A stretch of DNA of 64,000 bases from Spirochaetes bacterium ADurb.BinA120. GTDB lineage: Bacteria > Spirochaetota > UBA4802 > UBA5368. A model generated the notes under the pieces. That model did no database searches. It saw only the letters and a list, made by a program, of their open reading frames with translations, and was not told the DNA's origin. Shown here in pieces: positions 25,391-35,482 of the stretch (positions are counted from its first letter, which is position 1; the number at the start of each line of letters is the position of its first letter). The stretch spans positions 23,450 through 87,449 of the forward strand of contig MVZN01000007.1 in the NCBI GenBank assembly GCA_002069125.1. The letters run 5' to 3'. Made by a program: the position numbers and the translations under genes.

Positions 25391-26416
25391 TCAATCGACC
25401 TGGCGTTCCCTGTCCCCGGACTTGCGGCCGGCCGCGTTTATCATTTCCGGTGATGCCAGATAATAATTCTTGACGACCTGCAGGGGGACCGCGTAATCCT
25501 GCCTGGCGTTCCACATCAGATAGCCCCTGACGCCGGCATCGTGCACAGCGCGTATCTGTTCTTCTATGTATTTATTGTATGTAAGACCAGATGGGCCGAG
25601 TTTCATTTTGAATGCCTGGATATAGGTCACTATTTCGGCGCTTTTAACGCGATCCTTGCCCTTTTTAGATGTCAGGTACACAGTCTGGTATGGATCCGCC
25701 ATGAGCTTTTGGCTCCATGTGTAATGTGACGGATATGCCATGGGGCAGATGATATCCACCACTTTGTCCAGGCCCTCCATTCTCTGGCCTATGGAATCTT
25801 TGCTGTTCAACGGGATCCTGCCGAATACGTCAGCGGCAATTCTGGCGTTGTATTTTTTAAGCTGCTCCTTCGCACGGGCCAGAAAGCCCTCTATGAAGTC
25901 ATATTTCTGCTGAAGGGTCAGGTTTCGCAGTATTCCGTAGTCGTTGAAACGGATATAGTCGAACTGGATTTCTCGGAAACCGTACTGGCAGGCTTTTTCG
26001 GCCAGGTCCAGCCTGGCCTTGATCTCGGCTTCCGGGACTGGAAAGCGTTTCAATCCATCGGGGAAGACCACGATTCTGGCTATCGGATGAATACCGTTGC
26101 TCAGACATAATTCGACATTTTCCCGCGGGACCTGACATATGTCGTAGCGCGACGTATGAATGTCCAGCACCATGGCATTTATTCGGGCTTCTTTCGACAT
26201 GGCGACAAATCGGGAGAGTTTTTCCATATTCCGGGCCGAGTCGACTGTCAGATAGATGCCTCTATAAAAATCCGGAAATTTATAGGCCGCTCCTATGTTC
26301 GCGGGGCCGGAAAATCCAATACTTTCCTTGTTTTGGCTCCAGATATTATCGATACTTTCGAAACATAAAAAAATCGCGATCGATGCGGGTAACAGTAGAT
26401 AGGCTAACTTTTTCAT
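25391..26416 (-). CDS. DUF4015-type putative glycoside hydrolase
   Basis: The 341-residue protein has a signal peptide or anchor (residues 1-20), then a TIM-barrel-like domain. It has the features of the putative glycosyl-hydrolase DUF4015/GHL group: YRGIYLTVDSARN at the first strand, AMVLDIHTSRYD, FREIQFDYIRFND with a likely catalytic Asp (about 160), IAADVFGRIP, DIICPMAYPSHYTW and GYLMWNARQDY at the final strands. Family members are annotated as putative glycosidases, few of them tested. It stands alone between the lipoprotein pair (convergent) and a long gap. An envelope polysaccharide is the likely substrate. Confidence 0.75.
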   Translation of the reverse strand: MKKLAYLLLPASIAIFLCFESIDNIWSQNKESIGFSGPANIGAAYKFPDFYRGIYLTVDSARNMEKLSRFVAMSKEARINAMVLDIHTSRYDICQVPRENVELCLSNGIHPIARIVVFPDGLKRFPVPEAEIKARLDLAEKACQYGFREIQFDYIRFNDYGILRNLTLQQKYDFIEGFLARAKEQLKKYNARIAADVFGRIPLNSKDSIGQRMEGLDKVVDIICPMAYPSHYTWSQKLMADPYQTVYLTSKKGKDRVKSAEIVTYIQAFKMKLGPSGLTYNKYIEEQIRAVHDAGVRGYLMWNARQDYAVPLQVVKNYYLASPEMINAAGRKSGDRERQVD

Positions 26417-27112
26417 GAGCGCTCCTGAATTAGTATTTACAAAGGGTAAATTATCTCATACTTGGGAACTCTAAAGAAGAAACCGATCAATATGACATCC
26501 TCTATGACGGATATTTCAGGAAAACCGACTTCTATTTACTGATCGTCAGGCGGATGCCGGGTGCTCAATAAAAATTACCGTCGGCCCGGGCATGTGGCGG
26601 GACGCGTTGCCTGAACGATCCGCGTCGAATCACTTAAATGACGGGAATACTCATGGTCAATCATATTTTTTAGCAATTATAAGTCCGGTGGACTTGCTGG
26701 CGGGATGTTTTTTATATACATTAGACTTGTTGCTTTACTGAGTGTCATTACGAGCCCCGGTCGTATCGGGGCGTGGCAATCTCATACAATATCCGGTTTT
26801 TTAAAAAGTAATTTGTTGACTTTTTAAGATCGCCACGCCGGCCTGCGGCCTTCCCGCGATGACATTTTTGTCGGATACGCAACAACTCTATTATTTTCAG
26901 TGCTTTCTAATCTTCGATACTGGATTTCCCGCCGGGGGATAATCAAGTATCGATCGATATCCCATAATTTAAGAAAACCGATGATATTTCCATCTGAATC
27001 CCGGCAGCCGGGCCTCTTCCAAATTGAGCACCGATGGGTGGAGACTGAGCGTTCCGATTTCAGTGGCAATTTAGCCTTAGATGTGCCTAAATTTATCATG
27101 TAGGAGGTGGAT
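26417..27112. other. 696-bp intergenic region containing a palindromic repeat element
   Basis: No gene is supported. The region holds the imperfect inverted repeat at 26743-26864 (separate entry). It also has a perfect hairpin AAGTCC-GGT-GGACTT at 26681-26695 and a 7-bp inverted repeat AATTTAG/CTAAATT at 27068-27093, directly before the yqeY ribosome site, where it could affect translation or act as an operator. Confidence 0.4.
26743..26864. repeat. Imperfect palindromic intergenic repeat (about 40-bp arms)
   Basis: The left arm (26743-26783, beginning TGTCATTACGAG and containing GCGTGGCAATCT) is mirrored by the right arm (26827-26864, AGATCGCCACGC ending GCGATGACA). About 43 bp of AT-rich spacer separate them. 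This is the organisation of dispersed palindromic units common in environmental genomes (the TGTCATTGCGAG type). A diverged copy of the right half is at about 40428-40470. Confidence 0.65.
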
Positions 27113-27562
27113 ATGGGCCTGGTTGACCGCATCGAGGAAGACCTTCGATTCTCGATCAAAAACAGGGATGAAGAGAGGACTCGCACCCTGCGAATGCTTA
27201 AAACCGATCTATTATACGAAAAAACCAGGGGGACGGAGGACCTTACAGAGGATAAGATTCTAGAAATCGTTCTCAGGGGGGCCAAAAAGCGAAAAGAGTC
27301 AATCGCCGAGTTCGATAAAGCTGGGCGCACGGATCTGGCTGACCGGGAACGGGCGGAGCTCCGAATAATAGAGGAATATATTCCCAAACAGATGGACAAG
27401 GAAGAAATAGCCCGGGTGGTGGACAACCGGATCAGGGAGATGGGCGGAGCGTCCCAGAAGGATATGGGCAGGGTGATGGGGCTGGTGATGAAGGAACTGA
27501 AGGGGCAGGCTGATGGTGCGCTCGTCAAGGAGATAGTGACCCGAAAACTCCAAAACGCTTGA
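27113..27562 (+). CDS. yqeY: GatB/YqeY domain protein
   Basis: The ATG at 27113 is chosen because AGGAGG (27102-27107) lies 5 bases before it. The 149-residue product matches the stand-alone YqeY family. It has MGLVDRIEEDLRFSIKNRDE, the hallmark RTRTLRMLKTDLLYE, AAKKRKESIAEF-like and YIPKQMDKEEI. The tail is related to the GatB C-terminal domain that contacts tRNA, but stand-alone YqeY has no firmly known activity. yqeY-dnaG-rpoD is a conserved neighbourhood, and only 56 bases separate it from dnaG. Confidence 0.92.
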   Translation: MGLVDRIEEDLRFSIKNRDEERTRTLRMLKTDLLYEKTRGTEDLTEDKILEIVLRGAKKRKESIAEFDKAGRTDLADRERAELRIIEEYIPKQMDKEEIARVVDNRIREMGGASQKDMGRVMGLVMKELKGQADGALVKEIVTRKLQNA

Positions 27563-27618
27563 CCCTCCGCGTTTTCGTGTCACGAAATACATTAGAAGCG
27601 GTAATAAATGAGGGATAG

Positions 27619-29430
27619 TTGGCCATACCAAAGGAAACCATAGATATCGTGCGCGACAGGGCGCAGATACAGGAAATAATAAAGAAGTATGTTCCGACCC
27701 TGCAGAAGAAGGGCCGTAACTATATCGGCCTGTGTCCTTTCCATAAGGAAAAAACCCCCTCGTTCAATGTTTCCGCCGAAAAGCAGACTTTTTACTGTTT
27801 CGGATGCCATACCGGAGGCAATGTTTTTACGTTTATATCGAAGATCGAGCGGCTAAGTTTTCCGGAAAGCGTTGTATTCCTGGGGAACATGCTCGGCATC
27901 GAGGTTCGGGACGAGAAAGGAGGGATCCACGACGATAAACTCGATATCCGGAAGAAGGTGAATCTGGCGGCGATGTCCTTTTACAGAAATATGATAAACT
28001 CGCCTCGCGGGGCTGGAGCGAGCTCATATCTGCGCGAACGCGGGATAGAGGACGCCAGTATCAAGGATTTTATGATCGGTTACGCCCCGGATGAGTGGGG
28101 AGCCCTTACCGGGTATTTCCGTAAAACCGGCATGAATTTCGATATTGCGCTCGAACTTGGCCTTTTGAGCTCTTCCGCAAAATCTGGTTCCACGCATTAT
28201 TACGATCGTTTCAGAGACAGGGTGATCTTTCCGATTTTCAATAGAAACAACGAGGTCATCGCCTTCGGCGGACGCGTTATGGGTGGTGGCGAACCGAAAT
28301 ATTTAAATTCTCCGGAATCCGAGCTCTTCCGAAAACGGAACGTACTATACGGCCTGAATAAAGCACGCGAGCACATCGTATCCCTCGGAAGGGCGATAGT
28401 GGTGGAAGGCTATCTCGATGTAATTGGATGCCATCAGGCTGGCATAAAAAATGTGGTTGCGCCGCTTGGGACCGCTCTTACCGAGGTGCAGGTCCGCCTC
28501 CTGGCGCGGTTCTGCCGGGAGATAATTTTGCTTTTCGACGCGGATTCCGCCGGAATCAACGCCTCCCTGCGGTCCCTGGATGTGGTGAAAGATGTCAGCG
28601 TCGACGCCCGTGTAGCCGTACTTCCCGAGGACGATCCATTCGATTTTATCAGAAAACGCGGAGTACGTGAATTCATGGCTATTGTCGACAGCGCCTTGAA
28701 ACCGGTGGATTTCAGGCTGGAAAGGGTTCTCGCGGAATCGGTGGGAAGGGACAGGCTCGAGGTCCTACGCGGGCTGTTTGCCATAGTGGCCGAGATCGAA
28801 TACGAATCTGAAAAGAGCCATTATCTAAAAAAAATCAGCACTTTATTGAAAATCGGCGAAAATGAGATACGTTCAGACTTTAAGCGTTTTATCGGCAAGG
28901 ATGGTTTACGGTTTAATACCCCGGCGACCACGAGCGATCCCGGCGGAAATCAAGGTAAAATCCAATTTCTTGTACGGGCCCACCGGGAGATGGTGGAGTT
29001 GCTGTGCCGGTATCCGGAACTTATCGAGAAGGCGATTATCGATTTTGCCGAAAATGCGATTGAGGACCCCGACGCGGCGGCCGTGTTCGGTAAGATGGCG
29101 GAACTATTTTCAGCGGGCGAAAGGATTTCGGTTGACAGGCTGTTCGATTTTTTCCCTGATGGTAGCGGAAAAATCTTCCTTGAGAATTGCCTTGCCAGGG
29201 ATTATCGGATAGAAAATCCGGCTGCGGCGTACACCGAAATCTATATCAACATCAGATTGTACATGATCGAACGCGGTATCGAACGGTACAAGGAAAAAAT
29301 TCGGAAGGCACAGGCCGGCGGAAATGCCGATACTAATGCAAATCTGACCGAACTGGAAATCGAAATCGAAATTCTCACCAGAGAATGGGAGAAACTTTCT
29401 TCGTACAAATACAACATACAGACAGTGTGA
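27619..29430 (+). CDS. dnaG: DNA primase
   Basis: Synthesises RNA primers for replication. The start is a TTG with GAGGG 4 bases upstream. Domains: N-terminal CHC2 zinc finger ([11 protein letters not shown], about 40-50, and [10 protein letters not shown], about 60); RNA polymerase core with YLRERGIED and [25 protein letters not shown] with [10 protein letters not shown] (about 261) and DADSAG (about 307); and a helical C-terminal domain of about 150 residues for contact with the DnaB helicase. The 603 residues are typical length. rpoD follows after 22 bases. Confidence 0.96.
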   Translation: MAIPKETIDIVRDRAQIQEIIKKYVPTLQKKGRNYIGLCPFHKEKTPSFNVSAEKQTFYCFGCHTGGNVFTFISKIERLSFPESVVFLGNMLGIEVRDEKGGIHDDKLDIRKKVNLAAMSFYRNMINSPRGAGASSYLRERGIEDASIKDFMIGYAPDEWGALTGYFRKTGMNFDIALELGLLSSSAKSGSTHYYDRFRDRVIFPIFNRNNEVIAFGGRVMGGGEPKYLNSPESELFRKRNVLYGLNKAREHIVSLGRAIVVEGYLDVIGCHQAGIKNVVAPLGTALTEVQVRLLARFCREIILLFDADSAGINASLRSLDVVKDVSVDARVAVLPEDDPFDFIRKRGVREFMAIVDSALKPVDFRLERVLAESVGRDRLEVLRGLFAIVAEIEYESEKSHYLKKISTLLKIGENEIRSDFKRFIGKDGLRFNTPATTSDPGGNQGKIQFLVRAHREMVELLCRYPELIEKAIIDFAENAIEDPDAAAVFGKMAELFSAGERISVDRLFDFFPDGSGKIFLENCLARDYRIENPAAAYTEIYINIRLYMIERGIERYKEKIRKAQAGGNADTNANLTELEIEIEILTREWEKLSSYKYNIQTV

Positions 29431-29452
29431 AGAATTAGCATACAGGAGCGTC

Positions 29453-31225
29453 ATGAGCAAAACCGAAATAGTGCTGGAGAACATACTCGAAGTCAAAAAA
29501 CTCATTCAGCTTGGAAAATCCAATGGCGAGATTACGTACGATGAAATAAACGAAGTTCTCCCCGACAAACTCCTTAATTCGGACAAAATCGACGATGTGT
29601 TCATTCTCCTGAACCAGCTCGGCATAGAGGTCGTAGAGGAGTCGACCCGGAAGGCCGCTCCCCCGACGGCGACAAAGAAAAAAGCATCCGGATCATCCAA
29701 AAAAACATCGTCATCCTCCTCGGAAGACTCATCGTATATTGATGATCCAATCAGACTGTATCTGAGGGAGATAGGCAGGGTCTCCCTTCTCTCCGGCGAC
29801 CAGGAAGTGGACCTGGCGAAGAGGATCGAAGAGGGGGAACTTCTTATTGAGGACGCCGTTATCCATTCGAGCCTGCTTATAAACGACCTTATAAAGAACC
29901 ACCCCAGGGTCAAAACCGGTAAAATCAAGCTGAATGACGTTCTGAGGATAAACAGGCTTTATTATTTCTCGTCGGTGGACATGAAGCAGCTCGAAAAGAA
30001 ATATAACGAAAAAATGTCCATTATCATAGCCGAGGACAAAAAGATACTTCAGACACAGAACAGGCTAAAAAAACTGGACGCGGAATCCAAAAAGGCTGAG
30101 GAGGCTCGATCGAAGATCGAAGCATCCATGAACCTCGTAGTGGATTCCATCCGCGAAATGGAAATAAACGAGGCGGAGATCTCTAAACTGGCCCACAAGA
30201 TTCTGTCCATGGTCGCCAGAATCAAGGATACCATTGAATTCTTTTGTCAGATCGAGAGAAAATACGGAAAGGAAATAAAGGAGCTTAAACACTACGCGCG
30301 AAAAGTAGAGAAAGGCGAAGAGGTGCGAAGCATCATCCGCGAGCTTTCCATAAAAAAGAAGGAAGAACTGCTCGAGATGGTGAAGGATATACGCAATAAC
30401 GAGCGAAAGATCCGGCGCATTGAGCAGGAGGCCGGTGCTTCGGCCGAAGATATCATGAAATGGGGAAAGCAGATAGAGCTGGGCCTTCGTAAAATCTCAA
30501 TCGCCAAAAAAGAGCTAATCAACGCAAACCTGCGCCTTGTGGTTTCCATCGCCAAAAAATACGCGAACAGGGGAATGCATTTTTTCGACCTCATCCAGGA
30601 GGGAAATATCGGACTTATAAAGGCCGTAGACAAGTTCGAATACCGCAAAGGGTACAAGTTTTCCACCTATGCGACCTGGTGGATACGCCAGGCGATCACG
30701 CGCGCCATCTCCGATCAGGCTCGCACCATCCGAGTCCCGGTGCACATGATAGAACAGATCAACAAGGTGATGCGGGAAACCAGGCTGTTCCAGCAGGAGT
30801 TCGGCCGGGAGCCAACCGCCGAGGAACTGGGCGACAGGCTCGGCTGGCCGGTCGCGAAGGTCAAGGGAGTAAAGAACGTGGCCAGAGAACCCATTTCGCT
30901 CGAAACCCCCGTGGGCGAGGAGGAGGACTCTCTACTAGGGGATTTTATCGAGGACAAGGACGTGGATTCGCCTGCAAATACCGCCGCATACAGGCTTCTC
31001 TCGGAACAGATACACACCGTTCTAAATACGCTTCCAGCGCGGGAGCAGAAGGTTATTCGGATGCGGTTCGGTCTCGATGACGGCTATTCGCATACCCTTG
31101 AAGAGGTTGGGTATGTCTTCAAGGTTACTCGCGAACGAATTCGCCAGATAGAGGCAAAGGCGCTTCGCCGTCTCCGCCATCCCACCAGGGCGCGAAAACT
31201 CAAGGATTATCTCGATTATATGTAA
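29453..31225 (+). CDS. rpoD: Principal RNA polymerase sigma factor (sigma-70)
   Basis: A 590-residue housekeeping sigma. Region 1.1 (residues 10-65, [20 protein letters not shown]) is followed by a Ser/Lys linker, region 1.2 ([17 protein letters not shown]) and a large charged non-conserved insertion (about 140-330). Region 2 is [19 protein letters not shown] with [16 protein letters not shown] (about 360-425). Region 3 follows, and region 4 has the helix-turn-helix [20 protein letters not shown] (about 547-566). The ribosome site is CAGGAG. The region 1.1 wording resembles leptospiral RpoD in my memory. Promoters of the TTGACA/TATAAT type seen in this window fit this sigma. Confidence 0.97.
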   Translation: MSKTEIVLENILEVKKLIQLGKSNGEITYDEINEVLPDKLLNSDKIDDVFILLNQLGIEVVEESTRKAAPPTATKKKASGSSKKTSSSSSEDSSYIDDPIRLYLREIGRVSLLSGDQEVDLAKRIEEGELLIEDAVIHSSLLINDLIKNHPRVKTGKIKLNDVLRINRLYYFSSVDMKQLEKKYNEKMSIIIAEDKKILQTQNRLKKLDAESKKAEEARSKIEASMNLVVDSIREMEINEAEISKLAHKILSMVARIKDTIEFFCQIERKYGKEIKELKHYARKVEKGEEVRSIIRELSIKKKEELLEMVKDIRNNERKIRRIEQEAGASAEDIMKWGKQIELGLRKISIAKKELINANLRLVVSIAKKYANRGMHFFDLIQEGNIGLIKAVDKFEYRKGYKFSTYATWWIRQAITRAISDQARTIRVPVHMIEQINKVMRETRLFQQEFGREPTAEELGDRLGWPVAKVKGVKNVAREPISLETPVGEEEDSLLGDFIEDKDVDSPANTAAYRLLSEQIHTVLNTLPAREQKVIRMRFGLDDGYSHTLEEVGYVFKVTRERIRQIEAKALRRLRHPTRARKLKDYLDYM

Positions 31226-31226
31226 A

Positions 31227-31739
31227 TCAACTCCGCGCTGTTTCGCCGCCAAGCAGCGCGTCGAGTGTATCCATGGCTTCGATCGGTGTGGCCGCCATGT
31301 GAATCAGGGAGCGATCGTCTTCCCGAAGGGCAAGGTCCGCGAAACCGGCGCTCCATCCGTCCGCAAAAGAGCAGATGATCATCGGCCTGCCGTACTGAAA
31401 CGCGTATGAAAGCTCACTCATGGTCCCGGTCCTTCCGCCAATCGCGACTACGACATCCCCGGAGAGCACGTTCATGCTGTTGCGGGCGAATCCGATTCCG
31501 GAGGCTATAGCGGCGGTAAGGTATGGATTGGCGTCGTTAAAATCGACCCCCGGGAGTATCCCGACCACAATGCCCCCCTCGTCCGAGGCCCCCCTGGAGG
31601 CTGCCTCCATGATGCCGCCGCGTCCTCCGCAGACAAGAATCCAGTTCCTTCGCGCTATGTGACGTCCGATCTCGTATGCTTCGACCATAAACCGGCTTTC
31701 TTCGTGGGAGCCGATTACGGTAACCTGGGGGCGCTTCAT
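31227..31739 (-). CDS. TIGR00725/LOG-like Rossmann protein
   Basis: This 170-residue protein has the DprA/LOG Rossmann fold: VTVIGSHEES at the first strand, VCGGRGGIMEAASRGA at the PGGxGTxxE-like nucleotide loop, and IGGRTGTMSELSYAFQYGRP with the diagnostic G-G-x-x-G-T-x-x-E. It fits the short TIGR00725 group. Relatives include cytokinin riboside phosphoribohydrolases that cleave nucleoside monophosphates, but this subgroup is uncharacterised. It overlaps the upstream gene by ATGA and lies one base from the rpoD stop codon on the opposite strand. Confidence 0.82.
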   Translation of the reverse strand: MKRPQVTVIGSHEESRFMVEAYEIGRHIARRNWILVCGGRGGIMEAASRGASDEGGIVVGILPGVDFNDANPYLTAAIASGIGFARNSMNVLSGDVVVAIGGRTGTMSELSYAFQYGRPMIICSFADGWSAGFADLALREDDRSLIHMAATPIEAMDTLDALLGGETARS

Positions 31740-32770
31740 CGAATCCTTTCCCCGGACGCGATCCTTCTTTCGAAATCCAGTATCTCGTCCCAGAAGCCTG
31801 TTATATTCCCTTCTTCGCGGATAATGGAAACAAGCGACTGGGACGGTATGGAGCTACCCCGGTATTCGAAGGAGGCCTTCTTTTTTTCGCGGGAGGCATC
31901 ACTCGCATCCGGAATCAAGATCAGATATTCCCGCATGGAAAGTGTAAAAACCGGTGTATCGGGAGCGCCGAAACGCTCCAGCAGGGTATTTTTGATATAT
32001 GAAGAAATATTAAGCATCTCCGGCAGTCCCATATGATTGAATATGCGTTCGACCATGTTAAAAAGAAAATAATGAGCGGAGATAGCGGCGCCTTCGGATA
32101 ATTTGCGCTTTATAAATTCATCTATCGTCGCACGCCTTTCCCGGAAAAATGAAAAATACCGGGGGCGCATTTCACGCTCCGCGGCGTCTCTCAGTATGCC
32201 TATCAATCCGGCGATGCCGAGAAACTCATTCTTCGAAAAAAAATGGGATGATGACACGGCGGCGAAAAGCAGGGGTATGCCGGAGTCCCCTGGTATGGCG
32301 CAGGCATGGATCGTATGGGGAAGCTCATGCCCGTCTCCGGGAGGGAGGGAAATGGGTACGGCCCCGGCAAGTCTCGATGTAATTATGCCCGTCATGTTGA
32401 GGAGGGTTAGATTGAAACCATCGTCTCCGCATGTCCCAAGGGGCGTAAAGGCGTCGATGCCGATTCGATACAGCCCGGTAAAAAGCGAAAAATTTTCAGT
32501 GGAATGCAGATAGCACAGTGAAGCCGCGAGGTCCGTATGGTGAAGCCTGCCCGCTTCGAGGGTGTCACAGTCAGAAGAAAAGCGCCGGTATCTCCGGCGG
32601 CATTCGTCCACGGACAAACGCCCGGCCGTAAAATCCTTTAGCGTTTCCTTGATGGCAAGAACCAGAGATTTTATAGCCTCGTCCATGTATCGGTCCGGTG
32701 AAATGTTTCGTATAAATATTCGGTTTGAAATTTCAGATAAAATACCATCATCGACCGGCCAATAAAGCAA
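31736..32770 (-). CDS. Unrecognised protein with possible degenerate GGDEF-like C-terminus
   Basis: A 344-residue cytoplasmic protein in the folC unit. The first half reads like a GAF/PAS-type sensor (LYRIGIDAFTPLGTCGDDGFNLTLLNMT). After a helical joint, the segment LERFGAPDTPVFTLSMREYL, then LILIPDASDASREKKKASFE and an IPSQSLVSI strand, has the strand order of a GGDEF domain but no GGDEF residues. This is a weak structural guess. The TTG at 32770 overlaps the folC end by 23 bases and its AAGG is too close to it. ATG 32686 is a plausible alternative start. It is coupled to the LOG-like gene by ATGA. Confidence 0.5.
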   Translation of the reverse strand: MLYWPVDDGILSEISNRIFIRNISPDRYMDEAIKSLVLAIKETLKDFTAGRLSVDECRRRYRRFSSDCDTLEAGRLHHTDLAASLCYLHSTENFSLFTGLYRIGIDAFTPLGTCGDDGFNLTLLNMTGIITSRLAGAVPISLPPGDGHELPHTIHACAIPGDSGIPLLFAAVSSSHFFSKNEFLGIAGLIGILRDAAEREMRPRYFSFFRERRATIDEFIKRKLSEGAAISAHYFLFNMVERIFNHMGLPEMLNISSYIKNTLLERFGAPDTPVFTLSMREYLILIPDASDASREKKKASFEYRGSSIPSQSLVSIIREEGNITGFWDEILDFERRIASGERIR

Positions 32771-34052
32771 GCCTTTTTACCGCGGGATAAATTCTGAAAC
32801 TGCCGGTAGCCACGATGATTCGCGAGTGGCCCTCCATAAGCCCGAGGATGGCCCGAAGCCGGGAGTCGGCGTCTTCCCCTCCAAGGATATAAAGTGGCAC
32901 CCCATGAACGCTTTTCATTGAAGGGTCGGGGATGTATGCGCGCTCATCGTTCAACGGGTAATATATTATTGCGTCCGGGGACGCGGCGGCAAGGGCCAGA
33001 AACAAGCCTTCTATATCCTTGTCCTTCATAAAGCAGACCACAAATACTGGTTTTTCCCCTGGATACTCCATGGAAATATGCCCCACGATGCCGCGGAGCG
33101 CATCGGGATTGTGCGCCGGGTCGAAGATGATATGCGGCTTTTCGGACATTATTTGAAGACGGCCTGGAATTACAAGACCCCCGAGACTCCGGCGAACAAC
33201 GTCCGGACTGAGGGGAAAGCCCCTCCGTCCAAGCAGGAGGGCCGCGGTGATGGCAAGCGCGGCGTTTACGGTCTGGAAACTCCCCCGTGGGCCCAGACGG
33301 ATATTCTCTATCCGGCGTCTTCCGAACGAATAAGAGAGGGATTCCCCCCCTCCATGGGGGGATGTGCCGATTTGGAAATCCCTGTCGATTATATACAGGG
33401 CGGACTTTTTTTCGCGGGCCATAGCGGCGATCGAGGAAAACGCGTCCCCTGAAGAGTTACATGTTACGACAGGAACGCGGGGCTTGATGATGCCGGCTTT
33501 TTCGGTCGCTATATCGCGAAGTTCCGGGCCTAACAGTTTCGTGTGGTCGAGAGAAATCGCGGTTATAATGGAGATCATGGGGCTAAGCACGTTCGTTGAA
33601 TCCAGCCTTCCACCAAGGCCGGTCTCCACCACGGCGATATCGACCGACTCGTCGTGAAAATATTTAAAGGCTGCCGCGGTAAGGGCGTCGAAGTAGGTGG
33701 GATCGAGAAGGCCGTCCCGTGATTGATCGAGGACGACGCGGAGTATGGCGGTAAGGCGTCTCTCTGAAATCATGCGGCCGTTAATGGATATTCGCTCGGT
33801 CACCCTCTCCAGATGTGGTGAAATATATAATCCGGTCTTATATCCGGCGCCCGACAGTATCCCGCTTAACATATGGGCCGTAGAGCCCTTTCCATTGGTG
33901 CCCGCAATGTGTACCGATTTGAAGCCTCGATGAGGACCGTCGAGCCTGCGGAGCAATTCGCGCATGGTCGCTGTGGTGTAGTTGAGAAGACCGGCGTGGC
34001 CGCTCTTTTCATTGTTGATTAGGGTGTCGAGGATACGCTGAAGTTCGCTCAT
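32748..34052 (-). CDS. folC: Bifunctional folylpolyglutamate/dihydrofolate synthase
   Basis: Adds glutamate to folates, and possibly to dihydropteroate. The 434-residue protein has the FolC signature HIAGTNGKGSTAHML (about 49-62) with the ATP loop, followed by GLYISPHLERVTERISING. The Mur-ligase core shows VVETGLGGRLDSTNV (about 140), the ISLDHTKLLG metal site and the carbamate-type EKAGIIKP lysine. The C-terminal domain has FDPAHNPDALR (about 317). GAGG-type ribosome bases precede ATG 34052. It is first of three co-directional genes, 23 bases downstream of aroE. Confidence 0.94.
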   Translation of the reverse strand: MSELQRILDTLINNEKSGHAGLLNYTTATMRELLRRLDGPHRGFKSVHIAGTNGKGSTAHMLSGILSGAGYKTGLYISPHLERVTERISINGRMISERRLTAILRVVLDQSRDGLLDPTYFDALTAAAFKYFHDESVDIAVVETGLGGRLDSTNVLSPMISIITAISLDHTKLLGPELRDIATEKAGIIKPRVPVVTCNSSGDAFSSIAAMAREKKSALYIIDRDFQIGTSPHGGGESLSYSFGRRRIENIRLGPRGSFQTVNAALAITAALLLGRRGFPLSPDVVRRSLGGLVIPGRLQIMSEKPHIIFDPAHNPDALRGIVGHISMEYPGEKPVFVVCFMKDKDIEGLFLALAAASPDAIIYYPLNDERAYIPDPSMKSVHGVPLYILGGEDADSRLRAILGLMEGHSRIIVATGSFRIYPAVKRLALLAGR

Positions 34053-34075
34053 CGAGGAGGTGGCCTTCGCGCTAA

Positions 34076-34930
34076 TCAGCGGATTTCCCTATTGGCCAGA
34101 GCGGAGGCAAGAGCCGCGCGCATGGTCGCGATCGGGGCCTGCGATGAGGTCCACAGTTCAAACTGTCGCGCTCCCTGGTAAAGGAGCATCTCGCTCCCGA
34201 GCACGGTTTTGCATCCCGCGGCGCCGGCCGATTCTATAAGGCGGGTGCGCACCGGAGAGTAGACGATGTCGAAAACGGTATGTCCGGCCGACAGCGGGGA
34301 TGGATCGATTGGGCACGAGCCGATATCCGGGAACATGCCTACCGGAGTGGTATTGATGATGATTGCGTCATCCTCCGGTATCTTCTCCGCTATCGAGGAT
34401 ATATGGCCGCTTTCGACCCCGGGGAAGTGGCGCGACAGATCGTGAGCGAGGCGAGCCGACTTTCTCTCGTCGCGGCCAAGTATTGCCACCAGGGACTTTT
34501 CTTCCAGGAGAGAAAAGGCTATGGCGCGAGCGGAGCCGCCGTTGCCGATGACATAGGCCTTGCGGCCGGGGAACGTAACGCCCTCCGCCTGTAATGCCCG
34601 AATGGCTCCGAACCCGTCGGTGTTGTAACCGGTTATATTCCCGGAACGGTTTACCAGCGTGTTGACAGAACCTATTTTTTCGGCTATCGGATCGATCTCG
34701 TCGATGGCATCGATGATTTCGGTTTTAAACGGAATGGTTACGCTGGCGCCGTTTATTCCCAGGGATCTAACGGCACGTACGGCGTCGATGGCGCGTTCGG
34801 GTTCGAAGGCCAGATACACCGCATTGATTCCGTTTTTCTCGAAGGCGGCGTTGTGAATTGCCGGTGAAAGGGAATGACGGGCGGGTCTTCCAAAAACGCA
34901 GTACAGCGCTGTATGAGAATCGATAGTCAT
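34076..34930 (-). CDS. aroE: Shikimate 5-dehydrogenase
   Basis: Reduces 3-dehydroshikimate with NADPH in the shikimate pathway. The 284-residue protein has the substrate site GRPARHSLSPAIHNAAF (about 14-30), the catalytic Lys-Asp pair in VTIPFKTEIIDAID (Lys near 69), and NTDGFGAIRAL. The NADP Rossmann loop is VIGNGGSARAIAFSL (about 130), and the conserved Gln is in LLYQGARQFELW (about 255). It overlaps the upstream cupin-like gene by ATGA. aroF lies about 1.4 kb upstream on the same strand, but the two are separated by an opposite-strand gene. Confidence 0.95.
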   Translation of the reverse strand: MTIDSHTALYCVFGRPARHSLSPAIHNAAFEKNGINAVYLAFEPERAIDAVRAVRSLGINGASVTIPFKTEIIDAIDEIDPIAEKIGSVNTLVNRSGNITGYNTDGFGAIRALQAEGVTFPGRKAYVIGNGGSARAIAFSLLEEKSLVAILGRDERKSARLAHDLSRHFPGVESGHISSIAEKIPEDDAIIINTTPVGMFPDIGSCPIDPSPLSAGHTVFDIVYSPVRTRLIESAGAAGCKTVLGSEMLLYQGARQFELWTSSQAPIATMRAALASALANREIR

Positions 34931-35313
34931 CCAGTAGTAACCTTCCTGATCGACAGGCGTGTTTTTCGGTCTATGTATTCTGTGGTAAAGGATGTCCGTT
35001 CCACTACGAGAAAAAAGGCCCCCCGGTCGATAATAAAGCCGTTATGGTATCCGCTTACCAAAAGCTCTTCTCCCGATTCGAACTCGACGACCGTTTCCGC
35101 AAAACCATCATACAGGACAAGGCCGGCCCTTCCTCCAAGACAGACGAACAGCTCCGGGCAGGAGTGACTTTCGAGCTCTAAGACGCCTTCCGGGCCGATG
35201 TTTTCGGGTCGGTAGAGTCCCACTCGCCAGAAATCCGGATCCGAAGAGAAGACCTCCCATCGGCGTTCCGGGTGGAGGGGTCGAGGTGTGATTGATTGGT
35301 GTCTTTCGATCAT
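34927..35313 (-). CDS. Small cupin-like protein
   Basis: A 128-residue protein without membrane segments. The middle (EGVLELESHSCPELFVCLGG, then AGLVLYDGFAETVVEFESGE and LLVSGYHNGFIID) reads as an all-beta double-stranded helix with histidines at the first and last strands, like a small cupin. The metal-binding motif is not complete. It ends in ATGA overlap with aroE, so it is probably translated with it. A regulatory or isomerase role is possible; nothing specific can be said. Confidence 0.55.
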   Translation of the reverse strand: MIERHQSITPRPLHPERRWEVFSSDPDFWRVGLYRPENIGPEGVLELESHSCPELFVCLGGRAGLVLYDGFAETVVEFESGEELLVSGYHNGFIIDRGAFFLVVERTSFTTEYIDRKTRLSIRKVTTG

Positions 35314-35482
35314 AATGGCTGTCTGTCCAGGGTGCCCGGTGATGGAGAATCAAGCCCGTGCATGGGATGTCAATTGAAATAATCCATGTTTGACAGGTCC
35401 GACGCAATCATTTTTCCGTTGACAGCTCGCCATTTAATGCTTGTCTCACGAATGCGATCAGGCAGGCGGGAGGTCCAAACCG

